Source: Paraburkholderia fynbosensis (GTDB lineage Bacteria > Pseudomonadota > Gammaproteobacteria > Burkholderiales > Burkholderiaceae). Taken from it: 64,000 nt of DNA. A program made the position numbers and the translations under genes. The stretch lies in the NCBI RefSeq assembly GCF_902859935.1, contig NZ_CADIKI010000021.1:100166-164165 (forward strand), written 5' to 3'. Positions 8,852 through 16,839 of the stretch are shown piece by piece. Positions within the stretch are counted from its first letter, which is position 1, and the number at the start of each line of letters is the position of its first letter. The notes below the pieces were generated by a model. That model saw only the letters and a program-made list of their open reading frames with translations, was not told the origin of the DNA and searched no databases.

Positions 8852-9597
8852 GCTTTGTCTCCCGCTGCGGATTGCGTCGACGACACGGCAGCGCTGCCGC
8901 CCCTGGCATGGCCGTGCAGTTCGCGTTCGAGCCGGCGGTCGAGCAGATACAGCCGGAAGCCGTGCACGATGAACGCGCAGATCGCGGTCGGAATGCCCCA
9001 CACCGCGACGTGAATCGGCTCGACGACGATGCCCGCTTCCTTCAGGAAGGTCGTCATCAGCACGATCGCGCCGAACGCGACGAAGATGTCCTCGCCGAAG
9101 AAGAGGCCCACGTTGTCGGTGGCCGCGGCGTACGCGCGCAATTTGAAACGCACCGCGTCGCTGATCTTGCCGAAGCGCGTTTCGGCCGCGCCTTCGGCCA
9201 TCGGCGCGATCAGCGGGCGCACCATCTGCGGATGCCCGCCGAGCCCGGTCAGGCCGACTGCGGCGGTCAGCTCGCGCACCAGCAGATAGACGATCAGCAG
9301 ACGCCCGGCGGTAGCCGCCTTGATGCCGCCGATCCACGCTTGGGCGCGCTCGCGCAGCCCGTGCCGTTCGAGCAGGCCGATCACGGCGAGCGGCAAGAGA
9401 ATGATCAGCGGGATGTTGCGCGTCTTGATGAAGCCGGTACCGATCTGCGCGAGGATTTTTTCAGGCGGGAAGTGCGCGGCGAGACCGGTGACGATCGCAG
9501 CGACCGCGACGATCAGCATCGGATTGAACCGCAATAGAAAGCCGACGATGATGACGGCTACGCCGATGAGCGGCCAAAGACTGACAGTTGACTGCAT
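8848..9597 (-). CDS. DUF969 family membrane protein (putative 5-oxoproline transporter subunit)
   Basis: The ATG at 9597 has GGAG five bases upstream on the coding strand and gives a 249-residue protein beginning MQSTVSLWPLIGVAVIIVG. The frame remains open for another 137 codons upstream through a (Val-Gln)n stretch, but that part has no family similarity and is treated as leader. Several membrane helices are visible, plus a conserved loop (GLGGHPQMVRPLIAPMAEGA). It is translationally coupled to DUF979. A 325-base gap separates it from pxpA, unusually long for this operon, and that gap contains a hairpin and a tandem repeat. Confidence 0.82.
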   Translation of the reverse strand: MQSTVSLWPLIGVAVIIVGFLLRFNPMLIVAVAAIVTGLAAHFPPEKILAQIGTGFIKTRNIPLIILLPLAVIGLLERHGLRERAQAWIGGIKAATAGRLLIVYLLVRELTAAVGLTGLGGHPQMVRPLIAPMAEGAAETRFGKISDAVRFKLRAYAAATDNVGLFFGEDIFVAFGAIVLMTTFLKEAGIVVEPIHVAVWGIPTAICAFIVHGFRLYLLDRRLERELHGHARGGSAAVSSTQSAAGDKA

Positions 9598-9740
9598 CAG
9601 GATCTCCAAACAGGGTTTCAACCTCGCCGCGGGTAGCGGCAGACGTGGGCCGGCGCGTGGTGTTCCGTGCGCCGTCTTGGTGTTGCCACGGCTCTTGATG
9701 GCCGCGTTGCTTCGAACTGCGTACATCTGCACTTCAAACT

Positions 9741-9796
9741 GCACCTGCACCTGCACCTGCACCTGCACCTGCACCTGCACCTGCACCTGCACCTGC
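9741..9796. repeat. Hexanucleotide tandem repeat (GCACCT)n, ~9 copies
   Basis: The unit GCACCT (AGGTGC on the transcribed minus strand) repeats without interruption for 56 bases, about 9.3 copies, and degenerate copies flank it on both sides. Being six bases long, copy changes would preserve any reading frame but alter leader length upstream of DUF969. Confidence 0.95.
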
Positions 9797-9844
9797 GTTC
9801 GCGGTTTGCCCGCCGGGTACTGCAATGCATCCTGCACCTGGCAA

Positions 9845-9868
9845 ACGCCCCGCTCGAAAGCGGGGCGT
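9845..9868 (-). terminator. UUCG tetraloop hairpin after pxpA (possible weak terminator or processing site)
   Basis: The ten-base arms ACGCCCCGCT (9845-9854) and AGCGGGGCGT (9859-9868) pair perfectly. Read on the minus strand the loop is TTCG, an exceptionally stable tetraloop, followed by only three T residues. It lies ~55 bases past the pxpA stop. With such a short T-run it may act as an attenuator or an mRNA end-protecting structure rather than a full terminator. Confidence 0.55.
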
Positions 9869-9922
9869 CGGAGTGTCGCTGGCAGTGATTTGCGCTGTCT
9901 GTCTGGCCGCCGATGCCGCCGC

Positions 9923-10675
9923 TCAGACGCGTGCGGCGTTGGCCGCGTGAACGTCAATGCCGGCAGCCTCCAGGGCGCCGCGAATGCGCCGCGCGAACGC
10001 CAGCGCATGCGGCCCGTCGCCGTGCAGACAGATGGTCTGCGCGTTCAGCGGCACCCATTGGCCGTCCACGGCCTGCACGCGCTGCTCGCGGATCATGGCG
10101 AGCGTGCGTTCGAGCACTTCGTTTTCATCGTCGAGCAGCGCGCCCGGTTCCTTGCGCGGCACGAGCGAGCCGTCGGCGCGATAACCACGGTCGGCGAACA
10201 CTTCTTCGATCGCGACGAGACCCGCGTTGCGAGCCGCCGTCACGAGACCGCTGTTGGCGAGCGCGAACACGGCCACCGACGGATCGAAATCGTGCACCGC
10301 CGAAACGATCGCGTCGGCGATCTTCGCGTCGCGCGCGGCCTGGTTGTACAGCGCGCCATGCGGCTTGACGTGCGCGATGCGTCCGCCCTCGGCCTGGGCG
10401 ATCGCCGACAGCGCGCCGAGTTGATACAGCACGCCCGCGTAAATCTCGCCGGCCGGCAGATCCATTTCCTTGCGGCCGAAATTCTCCGGGTCGTTGAAGC
10501 TCGGATGCGCGCCGATCGACACGCCTTTCTGCACCGCCCAGCGCACGCATTCGCGCATGACATTGGGACCGCCCGCGTGCCAGCCGCAGGCGATATTCGC
10601 CGAGCTGACGAGATCGAGCAGCGCCTCGTCGGAGCCGCAGCCTTCGCCGAGGTCGGCGTTCAAATCGATTTCCAT
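9923..10675 (-). CDS. pxpA: 5-oxoprolinase subunit PxpA (LamB/YcsF family)
   Basis: This 250-residue protein opens with the LamB/YcsF signature MEIDLNADLGEGCGSDEALL and continues with SSANIACGWHAGGP and GAHPSFNDPENFGR, covering the conserved Asp/His positions of the family. With PxpB and PxpC it forms the ATP-dependent 5-oxoprolinase that opens the lactam ring of 5-oxoproline (pyroglutamate) to give glutamate in the cytoplasm. The length matches the ~250 aa norm. It follows pxpC by 19 bases on the minus strand. Confidence 0.95.
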   Translation of the reverse strand: MEIDLNADLGEGCGSDEALLDLVSSANIACGWHAGGPNVMRECVRWAVQKGVSIGAHPSFNDPENFGRKEMDLPAGEIYAGVLYQLGALSAIAQAEGGRIAHVKPHGALYNQAARDAKIADAIVSAVHDFDPSVAVFALANSGLVTAARNAGLVAIEEVFADRGYRADGSLVPRKEPGALLDDENEVLERTLAMIREQRVQAVDGQWVPLNAQTICLHGDGPHALAFARRIRGALEAAGIDVHAANAARV

Positions 10676-10694
10676 GGTGTTCCCCTACTGAGTG

Positions 10695-11747
10695 TTACAG
10701 CGCCGCGAGCGCCGACGGGCGCGCGCAGCGTTCTTCATGCATCGCGATTGCGGCGTCGATCTGCCGCAAGTACGTACGTTCTTCCAGCAAAGCCTGGCGC
10801 GCTTCAAACAGCGTGGTGGGGATGAAGCGCACTGCGGCGTTCAGACGGACTTGCGCGAGCTTCCACAGATCGGCCTGGATCACCGCGCCGATCTTCGGAT
10901 AGCCGCCGGTGGTTTGCGCGTCGCTCATCAATACGATCGGCTGGCCGTTCGGCGGCACCTGGATCGTGCCGGGCAGCACCGCGTGCGAGAGCAGATCGGT
11001 TTTGCGGGCGCGTTCCAGTTCGACGCCGGCGAGGCGATAGCCCATGCGGTTGCTGTTCGGCGTGACGAGCCATTCGTCCGCCCAGAACGATTCGTGCGCG
11101 GCCGCGGTGAAGCTGTCGTAATCCGGGCCGCGCAGCACGCGGATCGGCACCGCCCACGGCACGCCTGACGGATGCCGGCCGCGCCGCAGCGGCTCGTGAA
11201 CCAGCACGAACTTGCACCAGCTGGGCGCCTTCACGCCGAACTCCGGCGCTTCGGGCGTGAAGCCGACCTGGCCGCGCTGCTGCGGCACGCCGACCGGCAG
11301 GCGGTCGCCGTCGCGCAGCGCGCGGCCGCCGAGTCCGCCGAAATGACCGGCGAGATCGGTGCTGCGCGAGCCGAGCATCGGCAGCACGTCGATGCCGCCC
11401 GCCACACTGACGTAGCCGCGCATGCCGCGTTTCGCCACGTTCAGCACCAGCTCCTGGCCGGCTTGCACGGGCAGGCTCCACCACGAATAGACCGGCTTGC
11501 CGTCGAGCGTCGCGCCGAATTCGGTGCCGGTGATGGCGACCCGCGACGCGCGCAGAAAGCGCAGCACGGTCGGACCGAAGGTGATTTCCAGCCCGGCCGC
11601 GTCGGGCCGGTTGCCGACCAGCCGGTTGCCGACTTCGAGCGACAGCCGATCGAGCGCGCCCCCCATCGCGACGCCCAGATGCCGTTGGCCGTGACGGCCG
11701 AGGTCCTGGATCGTGGTCAACAGACCTGCGCGAATCACATCGATCAT
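10695..11747 (-). CDS. pxpC: 5-oxoprolinase subunit PxpC (biotin-dependent carboxyltransferase-like)
   Basis: This 350-residue protein begins MIDVIRAGLLTTIQDLGRHG, typical of the AHS2/KipA family, with a later RVLRGPDYDSF and a SDAQTTGGYPKIGAVIQADL motif. It is the large subunit of the PxpABC 5-oxoprolinase. The ATG overlaps the pxpB stop by four bases (ATGA at 11744-11747), so translation is coupled. Older annotations call it allophanate hydrolase subunit 2; the neighbouring pxpA makes 5-oxoprolinase the better call. Confidence 0.93.
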   Translation of the reverse strand: MIDVIRAGLLTTIQDLGRHGQRHLGVAMGGALDRLSLEVGNRLVGNRPDAAGLEITFGPTVLRFLRASRVAITGTEFGATLDGKPVYSWWSLPVQAGQELVLNVAKRGMRGYVSVAGGIDVLPMLGSRSTDLAGHFGGLGGRALRDGDRLPVGVPQQRGQVGFTPEAPEFGVKAPSWCKFVLVHEPLRRGRHPSGVPWAVPIRVLRGPDYDSFTAAAHESFWADEWLVTPNSNRMGYRLAGVELERARKTDLLSHAVLPGTIQVPPNGQPIVLMSDAQTTGGYPKIGAVIQADLWKLAQVRLNAAVRFIPTTLFEARQALLEERTYLRQIDAAIAMHEERCARPSALAAL

Positions 11748-12397
11748 GCATGTATCTCCGCGATGGTGAAGCGCACACGGTCGCCCGGCTGCAACAGGGT
11801 GGGCGGGCGGCGCGCCGGGTCGAACAGCGGCAGTTCAGTGCGGCCGATCAGCTGCCAGCCGCCGGGCGAGACGGCCGGATAGATGCCGGTCTGTTCTCCG
11901 CCGATGCCGACCGAGCCGGCCGGCACTTCCAGCCGCGGCGACGCGCGGCGCGGCGTATGCAAGGCGGCGTCGAGACCGCCCATGTACGCGAAGCCCGGCT
12001 GGAAGCCGAGGAAAAAGACCACGTATTCGCCATCCGCGTGACGCTGCACGACCTCGCGCACGCTCAGACCCGTGTGATCGGCGACCGCCTGCAGATCGGG
12101 GCCGAACTCACCGCCATACTGCACCGGTATTTCGACCTCCCGACCCGGCTCGGGCGTTTTGCCCGCGGCGTCCCACGCAGCCAGCAACTGTTCGGCGAGC
12201 GCGTCGCGATCGGCTTCGAGAGGATCGAACACGAGCGTCAGATTGTTCATGCCCGGCACGACCTCCAGCACATGCGGCCAATCGCGCGCGAGCGCGGCGG
12301 CCGCCCACACGCGCCGCTGGCACGCCAGCGTGGCGGGCGGCGGCGCTTCGCAGACAAGCGCGGCGTCGCCGAGCGGAAAGATTCTTCGTTGGTTCAT
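11744..12397 (-). CDS. pxpB: 5-oxoprolinase subunit PxpB (AHS1/KipI-like)
   Basis: This 217-residue protein of the AHS1/KipI family is the first gene of the minus-strand operon. Conserved segments are FPLGDAALVCE at the N-terminus, GMNNLTLVFDP, FFLGFQPGFAYMGGLD and the C-terminal SVGIGGEQTGIYP and SPGGWQLIGRT. It acts with PxpC and PxpA in ATP-dependent hydrolysis of 5-oxoproline. A promoter is visible ~90 bases upstream, and a MarR-like regulator is divergently encoded beyond it. Confidence 0.93.
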   Translation of the reverse strand: MNQRRIFPLGDAALVCEAPPPATLACQRRVWAAAALARDWPHVLEVVPGMNNLTLVFDPLEADRDALAEQLLAAWDAAGKTPEPGREVEIPVQYGGEFGPDLQAVADHTGLSVREVVQRHADGEYVVFFLGFQPGFAYMGGLDAALHTPRRASPRLEVPAGSVGIGGEQTGIYPAVSPGGWQLIGRTELPLFDPARRPPTLLQPGDRVRFTIAEIHA

Positions 12398-12487
12398 GGG
12401 TTAACGGCCCAAGTCGGATGGCAGGCAGCGGGCACGGCGGACTCTGTGACGCGCAATGCGCGCCGGTATGCGGTAGTTGAAGCGTAC

Positions 12488-12517
12488 ATTATCAATAAAA
12501 TATCAACAATTTCTCAA
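12488..12517 (-). promoter_or_regulatory. Probable sigma70 promoter of the pxpBCA operon with AT-rich operator
   Basis: On the minus strand TTGAGA (12512-12517) and GATAAT (12488-12493) are separated by 18 bases; each matches five of six consensus bases. The spacer contains two direct copies of TATCAA (12491-12496 and 12501-12506 reading plus-strand bases ATCAAT/TATCAA), a plausible binding site for the divergent MarR-type regulator. The AT-richness stands out from the surrounding sequence. Confidence 0.6.
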
Positions 12518-12602
12518 TAAGCGTTTGTGCCAGGCTCGCCGGGATCGTTGGCTCGTCGTACACTCCCGACACCTTCTCATCCTGTCTCTCGGACTCTTTG
12601 TC

Positions 12603-13115
12603 ATGTCGCGTCATCCCACCAAGATCGTCTCGTCGGAGCATCTCGTCTCCGAGACCAGCGCAGAACTGTCCGAACTCGAATACGCGCTGATCATGGCGGG
12701 CAACGCCTTCAACCGGTGGATGGTGCGCTGCATGTCGGCGGCCGGCGACAAGGACATGACCGCGATCGAAGTGTCGCTGCTGCACCACGTCAGCCACCGC
12801 GAGCGTCGCAAGAAGCTCGCGGACATCTGCTTCGTGCTGAACATCGAAGACACGCACGTCGCCACCTATGCGTTGAAGAAGCTCGTAGCTAGAGGGTACG
12901 TAAAAAGCGAAAAGACCGGCAAGGAAGTGTTCTTTTCGGCGACCGAGGCGGGCCGCGAGTTGTGTCTGAAGTATCGTGAGGTGCGCGAGAGCTGTCTGAT
13001 TTCAACGCTGAAGGAAAGCGGCCTGACCAACGAACAGATTGGCGACGCGGCGCAGCTGATGCGCAACGCGTCCGGTCTGTACGACACGGCCGCGCGGGCG
13101 GCGGCGTCCCTATAA
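12603..13115 (+). CDS. MarR-like winged-helix transcriptional regulator
   Basis: The product is 170 residues from ATG 12603. It has the MarR-type layout: an N-terminal dimer helix (LSELEYALIMAGNAFNRWMVRC), a winged helix with recognition helix around NIEDTHVATYALKKLVARGYV, and a wing (KSEKTGKEVFFSATEAG). MSRHPTKIVSSEHLVSETSAE is the probable N-terminus; the frame stays open upstream into AT-rich promoter DNA, which argues against a longer start. It is divergent from pxpB, so it is a good candidate regulator of 5-oxoproline use. The ligand is unknown. Confidence 0.82.
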   Translation: MSRHPTKIVSSEHLVSETSAELSELEYALIMAGNAFNRWMVRCMSAAGDKDMTAIEVSLLHHVSHRERRKKLADICFVLNIEDTHVATYALKKLVARGYVKSEKTGKEVFFSATEAGRELCLKYREVRESCLISTLKESGLTNEQIGDAAQLMRNASGLYDTAARAAASL

Positions 13116-13179
13116 CGGGCTGCTGGGCTGCTGGGCTGGTGCGGCTGCGTGAAGCCAGTACGCGCGCCGCATGCGCGGC

Positions 13180-13779
13180 TCAACCTGCCGGGCGTGGATG
13201 GAAACCCGCCTCGGTAACGATCAGATCGAGAGCAATGTCGTGCGCTTCGCGTTGCAGTGCCGGCGCGCGGCACGCCTCATACGCGATGCCCACCGTCAGC
13301 GGCCGTTTCGAACCCGGCCATGCGGCCAAGGTGCGATCGTAATAGCCGCCGCCGTAACCGAGCCGGTAGCCGGCGTCGTCGAAACCGACGCAGGGCACGA
13401 GCAGCAACTCCGGAATCACCACCTTGCCCGGCACCGGCTCTGCAATCCTGTGATGACCGATCTTCATCTCCATGTCGGGGTGCCACGCATGGAATTCGAG
13501 CGGTGCGCCGCGTGTCTTGATAATAGGCAAGCTGGCTTCTCGTTGAGCGTTGGCCGCAAGCCACAGAGAGATCGCAGCGCGTGCGTCGAATTCGCCGGAA
13601 AGCGGCCAGTAGAATCCTACGCTGTCCACACCATAGTGCTCCAGCGCATCGAGCACGTGGCGGCCGAGCGCGGCGTTGTGCGCCGGCTCGGAAGCCGCTT
13701 GCAGCCTCGTTTCCAATAGCGTCCGGCGCAGCGCCTTTTTCGCGGCCGGCACAGGGTTGCATGCTATGCTTTGGTCCAA
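13180..13779 (-). CDS. 5-formyltetrahydrofolate cyclo-ligase
   Basis: The enzyme converts 5-formyl-THF to 5,10-methenyl-THF using ATP. The family signature RLGYGGGYYDRTLAAWPG lies near the C-terminus, and the N-terminal KKALRRTLLETR segment fits the nucleotide-binding start. No ATG is in the right place. A TTG at 13779 has GGAG six bases upstream and gives 199 residues; a GTG at 13752 would give 190 residues but lacks a clear ribosome site. The gene is divergent from the lytic transglycosylase with ~20 bases between starts. Confidence 0.85.
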   Translation of the reverse strand: MDQSIACNPVPAAKKALRRTLLETRLQAASEPAHNAALGRHVLDALEHYGVDSVGFYWPLSGEFDARAAISLWLAANAQREASLPIIKTRGAPLEFHAWHPDMEMKIGHHRIAEPVPGKVVIPELLLVPCVGFDDAGYRLGYGGGYYDRTLAAWPGSKRPLTVGIAYEACRAPALQREAHDIALDLIVTEAGFHPRPAG

Positions 13780-13799
13780 TTCGCGCTCCAGAAACAACG

Positions 13800-15767
13800 A
13801 TGTCAAAAAGCCTTTATCGAGTATATCGCGCGGCCAGTCTGGCGCTCGCCGCAGCGGCACTCGTCGCGTGCAGCACGGCCTCCGCCGTCAAGCCCGTTCC
13901 CTTTTCGCAACTCACCAACGACGACCAGATTTTCGTCCAGTTGCGCGAGGCAGCCCGCAATAACGATGCGGCGCGCGCGGCGCAACTGGCGAGCATGATC
14001 CCGAACTATCCGGCGCCTTCGTATCTGGAGTACTTCCAGCTCAAGCCGCAACTGTTCGATTCGACCGGCCATGCGCGCGTCGACGCGCCGGATGCGCCCG
14101 TGCTCGCGTTCCTGCAGAAGTACGACGGCCAGGCGATTGCCGACCGTCTGCGCAATGACTACCTCACGGTGCTCGGCACGCGTCACGACTGGCGCAACTT
14201 CGACCAGCAATACGCGCGCTTCGTGCTGAACGACGACACTCAGGTGAAGTGCTACGCGCTCGAATCGCGCGCGTCGCGCGGCGAAAACGTCGCCGACGCG
14301 GCGCGCGCGCTGCTGGTCGATCCGAAGTGGTACGGCGACGGCTGCGTCGATCTGATCACCGTGCTCGCCGTGAACCGCCAGCTCAGTGCCGACGACGTCT
14401 GGCAGCAGATCCGTCTCGCGTACGAACAGAACTACACGAGCACCGGCAGCAAGCTGCTCGACGCGCTCGGCAACCAGGCGCCCGACCCGGTGCTGTTCAG
14501 CCAGGCCACGAGCACCCCGCCGTTGCTGCTGGCGCGCGGCGTCGGTCCCGATGCGCAGTCGCATCAGCTGGCGCTGCTGGCGATTACGCGCATGGCGCGC
14601 AACGATCCGGCGATGGCCGCGGCCACGTTCGCGTCGGTCGCGCCGTCGCTGAACTCGCCGGAGCGCGCGATCGGCTGGGGCACGATTGCCTATCAGGCGG
14701 CTGCCAAGCAGATGCCGAGCGCGGTGGACTGGTACCGGCTGTCGGCGAACGCGCAGCTGTCGAATCCCGCGTATGAATGGCGCACTCGCACCGCGCTGCT
14801 GGCGGGTGACTGGAACATGGTGCGCTGGTCGATCGAGCAGATGCCGGAGGCGTTGCGCAAGCAGCCGTCGTGGGTCTACTGGCACGCGCGCGCGCTGAAG
14901 GAGGCGGGCGACACGACCACGGCCAACCAGGAGTTCGAGTCGATCGCGCAGGGCTTTAACTTCTACGGTCAACTGGCCGCCGAGGAACTGGGCCAGAAGA
15001 TCTCGGCGCCGCCGAAAACCTCGGTGAGCGACGCCGAAGTCCAGCAGGCGGGCAACACGCCGGGCTTCGATCTCGCACAGCGGTTCTATGCGATGAATCT
15101 GCGGCTCGAAGGCAATCGCGAATGGAACTGGCCGCTGCGCACGATGAGCGACCGCCAACTGCTCGCGGCGGCCGAATACGCGCGCCGTATCCAGCTCTAT
15201 GACCGCACCGTCAACACGGCGGACCGCACGAAGAGCGAGCACGATTTCTCGCTGCGTTATCTGTCGCCGTTCCGCGATATCGTCGAGCGCGACGCACAGT
15301 CGAATGGGCTCGACGTCGAGTGGGCGTACGGGCTGATTCGCCAGGAATCGCGCTTCATCATCAACGCGCGCTCCGAAGTCGGCGCGGGCGGGCTGATGCA
15401 ATTGATGCCGGGCACCGCGCAACTGGTTGCGAAAAAGATCGGCCTCGGCCCGATTTCGCGCGAGCAGATGAACGACATCAACACCAACATCCTGCTCGGC
15501 ACCAACTACCTGTCGATGATCTACAATCAGTTCGACGGGTCCGCCGTGCTGGCCACCGCCGGCTATAACGCAGGCCCGGGCCGTCCGCGCAACTGGCGGC
15601 AGTCGTTGCAGCATCCGGTCGAAGGCGCGATCTTCGCCGAGGCGATCCCGTTCCAGGAAACCCGCGACTACGTCAAGAACGTGCTATCCAACACGGTCTA
15701 CTACGCGGCGTTGTTCGAAGGCCGTCCGCAATCGCTGAAGGCGCGTCTAGGTTACATCGCGCCGTAA
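13800..15767 (+). CDS. slt: Soluble lytic murein transglycosylase (Slt70-like)
   Basis: This 655-residue periplasmic enzyme cleaves peptidoglycan to 1,6-anhydromuropeptides. The N-terminus (MSKSLYRVYRAASLALAAAA) is a signal peptide ending in LVACS, so it may be a lipoprotein. A long alpha-superhelical region follows, then the SLT domain with the catalytic glutamate in RQESRF, the GAGGLMQLMPGTAQ motif and ATAGYNAGPGRPRNW. Length fits Slt70. The start at 13800 sits after CAGAAACAACG with no strong ribosome site. Confidence 0.92.
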   Translation: MSKSLYRVYRAASLALAAAALVACSTASAVKPVPFSQLTNDDQIFVQLREAARNNDAARAAQLASMIPNYPAPSYLEYFQLKPQLFDSTGHARVDAPDAPVLAFLQKYDGQAIADRLRNDYLTVLGTRHDWRNFDQQYARFVLNDDTQVKCYALESRASRGENVADAARALLVDPKWYGDGCVDLITVLAVNRQLSADDVWQQIRLAYEQNYTSTGSKLLDALGNQAPDPVLFSQATSTPPLLLARGVGPDAQSHQLALLAITRMARNDPAMAAATFASVAPSLNSPERAIGWGTIAYQAAAKQMPSAVDWYRLSANAQLSNPAYEWRTRTALLAGDWNMVRWSIEQMPEALRKQPSWVYWHARALKEAGDTTTANQEFESIAQGFNFYGQLAAEELGQKISAPPKTSVSDAEVQQAGNTPGFDLAQRFYAMNLRLEGNREWNWPLRTMSDRQLLAAAEYARRIQLYDRTVNTADRTKSEHDFSLRYLSPFRDIVERDAQSNGLDVEWAYGLIRQESRFIINARSEVGAGGLMQLMPGTAQLVAKKIGLGPISREQMNDINTNILLGTNYLSMIYNQFDGSAVLATAGYNAGPGRPRNWRQSLQHPVEGAIFAEAIPFQETRDYVKNVLSNTVYYAALFEGRPQSLKARLGYIAP

Positions 15768-15848
15768 AGCGCCGTGCCGCCGCGGCCTCATTCGAGGCCT
15801 CGGCGCGCCACGCCAGCCGTTGCCGCGGCTTCCATCAGGGAGTCGAAA

Positions 15849-16802
15849 ATGCGACATAAAGCCATTGCGATCACCGGCGGTTCCGGATTTATCGGCAGCC
15901 ATCTCGTCAACGCGCTCGTCGAAGCGGGCAAAGACGTGCGCATCGCCACGCGGCGGCGCTACAACGCCCGCCATCTCACGCTGCTTCCCATCGACGTGAT
16001 CGAAACCGACGTGTTCGATCCGGTCCAGCTCGCGCGCTTCGTCGAAGGCGCCGATTGCGTGATCAATCTCGTCGCCACGTTAAATGGCAAGCGCGGCACG
16101 CCATACGGTCCGGAGTTCGCGCGCGTGCACGTCGATCTGCCGACCCGGATCGTGGCCGCCTGCGAAGGCAAGGGTGTGCACCGGCTGATTCATATCAGTG
16201 CGCTCGGCGCCAATCCGAACGGACCCAGCATGTACTCGCGCTCGAAGGGCGACGGCGAGAAAGCGGTGCATGCGGCGAACGTCGCGTGGACGATCTTCCG
16301 GCCGTCCCTGGTCTTCGGTCCCGAGGACCAGTTCCTCAACAAGTTCGCGTTCCTGCAGCGGATGTTTCCGGTGCTCCCACTCGCGATGCCTGATGCGAAA
16401 TTCCAGCCGGTGTATGTCGACGATGTCGTGAAGGCGATCGTCAACGTGCTCGATCTCGACGCCGCGAGCGGCCGCACCTACGAACTGGGCGGCCCGACCG
16501 TCTACACCCTCGAAGACCTCGTCACCTATTGCGGCGACGTGATCGGCAAGCATGCGCGCATCATCCGTTTGCCGGACGCCTTGGCGCGCCTGCAGGCGCT
16601 GACCTTCGAAATGGCGCCCGGGGAACCGGTGATCTCGCGAGACAATCTCGATTCGATGAAAGTCGACAACGTGTTGAGCGGCCCGCTCGCGCCTGAACTC
16701 GGCATCGAGCCCGCCAGTATCGAGACGATTGCACCCGAGTATCTGACCGGCGCGTCGACGCGTTCGCGCTTCGACACGTTTCGCGCGAGCGCCGGACGTT
16801 GA
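15849..16802 (+). CDS. NAD(P)-binding SDR-extended protein, complex I NDUFA9-like
   Basis: The product is 317 residues from ATG 15849. The N-terminal Rossmann motif is ITGGSGFIGSHLVNALVEAG with a following basic RIATRRRYN that would suit NADP. Downstream are the NLVATLNG, HISALGANPNGPSMYSRSKG and RPSLVFGPEDQFLNKFA segments of the atypical SDR/NDUFA9 group. Such bacterial proteins are linked to quinone or respiratory metabolism, but the substrate is not known. It stands between the transglycosylase and a GST gene on the same strand. Confidence 0.85.
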   Translation: MRHKAIAITGGSGFIGSHLVNALVEAGKDVRIATRRRYNARHLTLLPIDVIETDVFDPVQLARFVEGADCVINLVATLNGKRGTPYGPEFARVHVDLPTRIVAACEGKGVHRLIHISALGANPNGPSMYSRSKGDGEKAVHAANVAWTIFRPSLVFGPEDQFLNKFAFLQRMFPVLPLAMPDAKFQPVYVDDVVKAIVNVLDLDAASGRTYELGGPTVYTLEDLVTYCGDVIGKHARIIRLPDALARLQALTFEMAPGEPVISRDNLDSMKVDNVLSGPLAPELGIEPASIETIAPEYLTGASTRSRFDTFRASAGR

Positions 16803-16839
16803 CGTACCTCGTTCAAATCCTCTCCCATTGAAACGAAGC

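Larger units (their letters stand above)
9598..9922 (-). other. Spacer between pxpA and DUF969
   Basis: This 325-base non-coding stretch lies inside an otherwise tight minus-strand gene set. It holds the UUCG hairpin at 9845-9868 and the hexanucleotide tandem repeat at 9741-9796. No gene is supported here: overlapping frames give only low-complexity Cys/Arg, His/Leu or Val/Gln runs. Confidence 0.8.

Noticed and set aside
9741..9796. CRISPR-like array
   Set aside because: The units are six bases with no spacers, so it is a microsatellite.
9598..10008. N-terminal extension of the DUF969 frame with (Val-Gln)n
   Set aside because: The repeat-coded part has no family similarity, overlaps pxpA, and the ATG at 9597 has a good ribosome site. 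It is treated as leader DNA.
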